Shown here one piece after another: positions 5,635-9,732 of a stretch of 9,732 nucleotides of DNA (the stretch's first letter is position 1; the number at the start of each line of letters is the position of its first letter). The position numbers and the translations under genes were made by a program. The stretch covers positions 1 to 9,732 of the forward strand of contig JALVDG010000276.1 in the NCBI GenBank assembly GCA_027009095.1, written 5' to 3'. Source of the stretch: Thiotrichaceae bacterium. GTDB lineage: Bacteria; Pseudomonadota; Gammaproteobacteria; Thiotrichales; Thiotrichaceae. Below the pieces are notes generated by a model, which had not been told where the DNA came from, made no database searches, and was given only the letters and a program-made list of their open reading frames with translations.

Positions 5635-8600
5635 ATGAGTGATGAAATTCAAGACAAAAAAGACCAACGAGAAGAATTAGAAATCCATGAAAAAGATTTA
5701 GGTATAGCAGGTAAAACAGCTAAAGCCTTTATTACCTCTCCTTTATCCCCCCTGCTTCTAATTGCTTTTTTAGCAATCGGAATTCTTGGTCTTATGATTA
5801 CCCCAAGGCAAGAAGATCCACAGGTTTCAGTACCTATGGTGGATATATTTGTTCAATATCCAGGTGCATCTTCTTCAGAGGTAGAATCACTGATCGCACG
5901 CCCCTTAGAAGGTATTTTGTCTGAAATGACAGGTGTGGATCATGTTTACTCGATGTCAAGGCATGAACAGGCAATGGTAACGGTGCAATTTATCGTTGGT
6001 GAGAGTATGGAATCATCACTGGTTAAATTACACGATAAAATTACCTCTAATATGGATATGATGCCCAGAGGAGCATCCCAGCCATTAATTAAACCCAAAG
6101 GTGCCGATGATGTACCTGTTGTGGCAATTACGCTTTGGTCTAATGAGGTAGACGATGCAACACTGCGCTTGGTTGGTCTGGATGTACTCCAAGAAATGCG
6201 TGCGATAGAAGATACCAGTCAAAGTTTTATTATTGATGGTAGAGCGGAAGAAGTTCGTGTGGAAATTATGCCAGAACGCTTGGCAACGTATGGCATCTCA
6301 ATAGAGCAAGTGGCAAACGCAGTGCGCTCCGCCAATACACAACGTACAGCAGGTGAGGTTGAACCAAATGAGAGAACCTTTAAGGTTGTTACAGGCTCTT
6401 TTTTAACATCCTCAGAAGATGTTAAACGCTTAATGGTTGCTGTTGTTGATGGGCGACCTGTCTATATTCGTGATGTAGCACAAGTGATAGAAGGACCAAA
6501 TGAATCGCCCAAAATGGTTAGTTTTTATACTGGTCCAGCTTATAAGGAAGCAAAAGAAAAAGAAGCGCTAGCAAAATTAGAAAAACAGCAATCTAAAGAG
6601 CCTATTGTTTACGAAAAGGCGACAGGTGCAGCTGCAATCACCTTAGCTATTGCTAAAAAAGGTGGCAGTAATGGTATTGCCGTATCAACAGCTATTTTAG
6701 AAAAGTTAGAATACTTAAAAGGGCGTACAATTCCAGATAATATTCATGTTGAAATCACTCGAAATTATGGTGACTCTGCACGTAATAAAGTCAATGCCCT
6801 ACTAGCAAAACTCGTGAAAGTTACCATTATCGTTACTTTATTGATTTGGTTTGCTTTAGGTTGGCGAGCGGGAATTGTTGTACTGATTATTATTCCCGTC
6901 ATTGTTGCATCCACCGTTTTTGTGGCTTGGTTACTAGGCGTAACTATCGACCGGGTAAGTTTATTTGCACTTATTTTCTCCATCGGTATTTTGGTTGATG
7001 ATGCCATTGTGGTAGTCGAAAATATTTATCGACGGTGGCTTATTGATGATAGTACCAGTATTGATGTAGCAGTTGATGCAGTGCGAGAGGTAGGTAATCC
7101 TACTATTTTGGCAACGGCAACAGTTATCGCAGCACTACTACCGATGTTGTTTGTTTCGGGAATGATGGGACCTTATATGTCTCCAATTCCAAAGCTGGGA
7201 ACAGCAGCAATGGTTATCTCATTGTTTGCGGCCTTTGCGTTTACCCCATGGTTGACCTACAAACTCAAACCAAAATTAAGTGAATTACAAGCTGCGGCAG
7301 AAAAAGAGCATAAACAAGCCGCTAAAATGGAAAAATTATTCCGTGGAATGATTATTCCAATGATTAAGGATAGAAGAAAAGGATATATCTTTCTCGCAGG
7401 CATTTTTATTGTTTTCTTCTTATCGGTTGCATTGTTTTACACAAAATCAGTCCGTGTAAAAATGCTACCACTAGATAATAAACCAGAGTTTAATGTAGTG
7501 ATCAATATGCCCGAGGGAACAGCATTTCCCATTACAGCAAATGTCACCAATCAATTAGCTAATGAGTTGTTAAAGCTAAAAGAGGTGAAAGCATTAGAAA
7601 CTTATGTTGGCACAGCATCCCCTTTTAACTTTAATGGTTTTGTACGCCATTATTATTTACGGAAAAACCCTTGGCAGGCTGACATTCAAGTTGAACTCAC
7701 AGATATGCATGAGCGTGAACGCACCAGTCATCAAATAGCAGATGAGGCTCGCGAAAGATTACAAAAAGTTCTTAAAAACATTAACTCAGTTGCTAAAATA
7801 CAAGTGGTTGAAATGCCTCCAGGACCACCTGTATTACAAACAGTTGTTGCTGAAATTTATGGTCCAGATGCTGAAATTAGGCGACAAGTTGCCAAAGACA
7901 TGACAAAAATCTTCGAGAAAGCAAAAAATGTTTCTGATGTTGACAATATGCTAGAAGACGATCATGAGCTACTGCGTTTTAAAGTTGATGCAAATAAAGC
8001 ACAACTCAATGGAATATCGGTAGAAGATGTTAACAGAACGCTCGAAATGGCGATGGGTGGCTATGTTCTGGGAGATATAAGAAAGAATGCCTTAATAGAA
8101 CCGACAAATATTGTCTTACAAGTCCCTCTTGCAGTGCGTTCACAAATTAATCGATTAATGCAACTGCCTGTTAGCAACGGACGTGGAGCTTCTGTCCCTT
8201 TATCTGAATTAGGGCATTTTGTTCGAGAAGTTCAAGATAAACCTATCTATCATAAAGATTTACGTGCTCTTGAGTATGTAACAGCAGAAGGTGTAGGTAA
8301 ATTTGCTGCCCCCATTTATGGAATGATGGAAATAGATAAATTACTTGAGGACTATACAACACCAGATGGGGTGAAACTGTCAGGAAAATGGCTAGGTGCG
8401 CCAGACAAAAGTAATAAAAGTGCTTTTGAATGGGGTGGGGAATGGACCGTGACCTATGAAACATTCCGTGATATGGGAATCGCATTTGCAGGTGCAATTA
8501 TTCTGATTTATATGTTGATTGTTGGGCAGTTTGGTAATTTTATCTTGCCAGCCATTATCATAGCGCCTATACCCTTAACAATGATTGGCATTGTACCAGG

Positions 8601-9483
8601 GCATTTATTAGTGGGCGCAGACTTCTCAGCAACATCAATGATTGGATTTATTGCATTAGCAGGAATAGTGGTACGAAACTCTATCTTGTTAGTGGATTTT
8701 TCCAGAGAACAAGTCATTAATGGAATGCCTGTTTTAGATGCTGTTATTTATGCTTGTGAAACGCGTACACGCCCTATTGTTATCACAGCTTTGGCATTAA
8801 TTGGTGGATCATTATTTATATTATCTGATCCTATCTTCCAAGGTATGGCTGTTTCACTTATTTTTGGAGGTTTAGTTGCAACAATACTAACATTATTGAT
8901 TATTCCTTTAGGCTGCGTAAGTGCAAGTAACGCATTGCATCTTTGTGATTCGGAAGAAAAATTAAAAAAAGAGCAGGAGGCAAGAGAAGCAAGCTCACTC
9001 GATACTTCTTCAAAGGTGGAAAAAGTAGGTCTAGGAAGTAAATTGATGTCGGGTCTAATGATGCTAGGAATGGGAATAGTCGCCATTGTTAGCTTTATTA
9101 TCAAAAGCTTGGTTGGCTTGCTCGGCTTTGGTAAAAAGATATTAGATAGAAAGAAAAATGATGTAAATCAATCAAATAATAAAGTTTCTACTGGTGGAAC
9201 TAGTACAAAAAATAGTAAAATAACAGCAGAAAAAGTAGAAAATACTAGTAAAAAAGCTGAGAAAGCTGAGAAAGCTGAGAAAGCTGAGAAAGCTGAGAAA
9301 GCTGAGAAAGCTGAGAAAGCTGAGAAAGCTGAGAAAGCTGAGAAAGCTGAGGTGAAAAAACCTAATCCTACAATTAAGAAAGAAAACAGTGCAAAAGAGG
9401 AGGATAGTGAGGAAGAGAAATCAGCAGCTTCAACCGTTAAGAAATCAAAGCGACGTGGAATACGGCTAAAAAAAGAGCTGTAG
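5635..9483 (+). CDS. RND-family efflux pump, inner-membrane subunit with long C-terminal extension
   Basis: This is a proton-driven RND (AcrB/MMPL superfamily) pump of 1282 aa; relatives are usually about 1030-1100. TM1 lies near residues 37-55, a first periplasmic porter region to about 390, TM2-6 at about 396-543, TM7 at 583-602, the second porter region to about 945 and TM8-12 at about 949-1098. Proton-relay residues are present: Asp455-Asp456 in GILVDDAIVVVENI (TM4). In TM10 an Arg (Arg1014, GIVVRNSILLVDF) stands where AcrB has Lys940. Arg1044 and Thr1051 match AcrB Arg971 and Thr978. Residues 1099-1282 are an extra tail: a charged linker, a hydrophobic segment at 1137-1166, (Lys-Ala-Glu)x11 at 1207-1239 and a basic end. 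The ribosome site before the ATG is weak, suggesting coupling to the adaptor gene. Substrate class (drugs, metals, lipids) cannot be decided. Confidence 0.93.
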   Translation: MSDEIQDKKDQREELEIHEKDLGIAGKTAKAFITSPLSPLLLIAFLAIGILGLMITPRQEDPQVSVPMVDIFVQYPGASSSEVESLIARPLEGILSEMTGVDHVYSMSRHEQAMVTVQFIVGESMESSLVKLHDKITSNMDMMPRGASQPLIKPKGADDVPVVAITLWSNEVDDATLRLVGLDVLQEMRAIEDTSQSFIIDGRAEEVRVEIMPERLATYGISIEQVANAVRSANTQRTAGEVEPNERTFKVVTGSFLTSSEDVKRLMVAVVDGRPVYIRDVAQVIEGPNESPKMVSFYTGPAYKEAKEKEALAKLEKQQSKEPIVYEKATGAAAITLAIAKKGGSNGIAVSTAILEKLEYLKGRTIPDNIHVEITRNYGDSARNKVNALLAKLVKVTIIVTLLIWFALGWRAGIVVLIIIPVIVASTVFVAWLLGVTIDRVSLFALIFSIGILVDDAIVVVENIYRRWLIDDSTSIDVAVDAVREVGNPTILATATVIAALLPMLFVSGMMGPYMSPIPKLGTAAMVISLFAAFAFTPWLTYKLKPKLSELQAAAEKEHKQAAKMEKLFRGMIIPMIKDRRKGYIFLAGIFIVFFLSVALFYTKSVRVKMLPLDNKPEFNVVINMPEGTAFPITANVTNQLANELLKLKEVKALETYVGTASPFNFNGFVRHYYLRKNPWQADIQVELTDMHERERTSHQIADEARERLQKVLKNINSVAKIQVVEMPPGPPVLQTVVAEIYGPDAEIRRQVAKDMTKIFEKAKNVSDVDNMLEDDHELLRFKVDANKAQLNGISVEDVNRTLEMAMGGYVLGDIRKNALIEPTNIVLQVPLAVRSQINRLMQLPVSNGRGASVPLSELGHFVREVQDKPIYHKDLRALEYVTAEGVGKFAAPIYGMMEIDKLLEDYTTPDGVKLSGKWLGAPDKSNKSAFEWGGEWTVTYETFRDMGIAFAGAIILIYMLIVGQFGNFILPAIIIAPIPLTMIGIVPGHLLVGADFSATSMIGFIALAGIVVRNSILLVDFSREQVINGMPVLDAVIYACETRTRPIVITALALIGGSLFILSDPIFQGMAVSLIFGGLVATILTLLIIPLGCVSASNALHLCDSEEKLKKEQEAREASSLDTSSKVEKVGLGSKLMSGLMMLGMGIVAIVSFIIKSLVGLLGFGKKILDRKKNDVNQSNNKVSTGGTSTKNSKITAEKVENTSKKAEKAEKAEKAEKAEKAEKAEKAEKAEKAEKAEVKKPNPTIKKENSAKEEDSEEEKSAASTVKKSKRRGIRLKKEL
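9253..9351 (+). repeat. Perfect 9-bp tandem repeat, 11 copies, coding (Lys-Ala-Glu)11
   Basis: The unit AAAGCTGAG is repeated 11 times without a single mismatch, in frame with the pump gene (codons 1207-1239). Identity at synonymous positions shows recent expansion by slippage or unequal recombination rather than old selection on the peptide alone. Copy-number changes would keep the frame, so the tail length can vary without inactivating the pump. Confidence 0.97.
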
Positions 9484-9514
9484 ATATTTATAAACTTGAA
9501 TAGATGTTTGATGA

Positions 9515-9520
9515 AAAGGA
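9515..9520 (+). promoter_or_regulatory. Ribosome binding site of the small exported protein
   Basis: AAAGGA lies 6 nt before the ATG at 9527, a good Shine-Dalgarno that supports this incomplete ORF as a real gene. Confidence 0.6.
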
Positions 9521-9526
9521 AAAATC

Positions 9527-9732
9527 ATGAATAAGATGTTTAAAGGCATATTAACTGTTGCAGGAGCAACAGTTGTAGCCTCTGCAACTATATTAGCAGC
9601 AGGAGCAAAAGATACAGATGCTAATGTAGGTGATGCAGAAGCAACTCAAAGTGCTCCAGAAACAACGGCTGATACAGTTAACTCAACCGTTACTAAAGGT
9701 GCAGCAGTTATTGCCGCAGCAGGAGCAATGCT
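9527..9732 (+). CDS. Small exported Ala-rich protein of unknown function (3' end outside window)
   Basis: The frame starts at ATG 9527 and remains open to the window end (68 full codons). The N-terminus MNKMFKGILTVAGATVVASA is a typical Sec signal peptide, with likely cleavage after AGA at residue 27. The mature part so far is a low-complexity acidic/Thr/Ala stretch (KDTDANVGDAEATQSAPETT) followed by a second hydrophobic Ala-Gly stretch (GAAVIAAAGAM). There is no Cys or His in the visible part. It follows the pump stop by 43 bp with a good ribosome site and no terminator between, so it is probably the third gene of the RND operon. I do not recognise the family, and it is not a bufferin-type precursor because it lacks the Cys motifs. 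Real gene: likely; function: unknown. Confidence 0.75.
   Translation, partial: MNKMFKGILTVAGATVVASATILAAGAKDTDANVGDAEATQSAPETTADTVNSTVTKGAAVIAAAGAM
9553..9574 (+). repeat. Perfect 9-bp-stem hairpin inside the signal-peptide codons
   Basis: Arms AACTGTTGC (9553-9561) and GCAACAGTT (9566-9574) pair perfectly around the tetraloop AGGA. It lies in codons 9-16 of the small exported protein gene, whose peptide there (TVAGATV) is itself palindromic. It could modulate translation or mRNA stability, or be a by-product of the coding pattern. Confidence 0.55.

Noticed and set aside
9596..9728. 13-bp repeat GCAGCAGGAGCAA at 9596-9608 and 9716-9728
   Set aside because: Explained by repeated Ala-Ala-Gly-Ala codons in an Ala-rich protein; no evidence for a separate DNA element.
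9527..9732. Possible bufferin (BufA) precursor for the BufB/BufC pair
   Set aside because: The visible part has no Cys residues and the gene lies 8 kb away behind an RND operon.

Overview
The window looks like chromosomal DNA of a fairly AT-rich gammaproteobacterium. It carries a DUF692/DUF2063 (BufB/BufC-type) pair, a rhombosortase next to type II secretion pseudopilin genes, and an RND pump operon, and short gene overlaps are common. AT-rich sulfur- or methane-oxidising gammaproteobacteria would fit, but I cannot name a genus from the sequence alone. No tRNA, rRNA, CRISPR array or complete insertion sequence is visible.

Layout. (1) Positions 1-1284, plus strand: the 3' part of a DUF692-family (MNIO, BufB-like) iron enzyme gene overlaps by 8 bp a complete DUF2063 (BufC-like) partner gene. 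The precursor peptide that such pairs modify would lie upstream, outside the window. (2) 1281-1871, minus strand: a rhombosortase (RrtA-type intramembrane serine protease), tail-to-tail with bufC and sharing 4 bp. (3) 1872-2009: a divergent intergenic region with a perfect 8-bp-arm inverted repeat lying over a plausible gspG promoter. (4) 2010-3982, plus strand: a tight gspG-gspH-gspI-gspJ operon for the major and three minor pseudopilins of a type II secretion system. gspK and the rest of the apparatus do not follow. (5) 3983-4418: a 436-bp stretch with no convincing gene, containing two stop-free stretches that may be gene debris. (6) 4419-9732, plus strand: an RND efflux operon with a periplasmic adaptor carrying a Met-rich insertion, an unusually long 1282-aa inner-membrane pump ending in a Lys-Ala-Glu x11 repeat, and the start of a small exported Ala-rich protein cut by the window end.

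How the parts fit. The rhombosortase and the pseudopilins plausibly belong to one export pathway: T2SS carries proteins out, and rhombosortases process GlyGly-CTERM proteins that are typically T2SS cargo in the same genomes. The RND genes form a separate envelope-export unit with no outer-membrane TolC partner in view. The most unusual element is the C-terminal extension of the pump (about 184 residues: an extra hydrophobic segment, a perfect 9-bp x 11 DNA repeat and a basic tail), followed 43 bp later by the small Ala-rich secreted protein.
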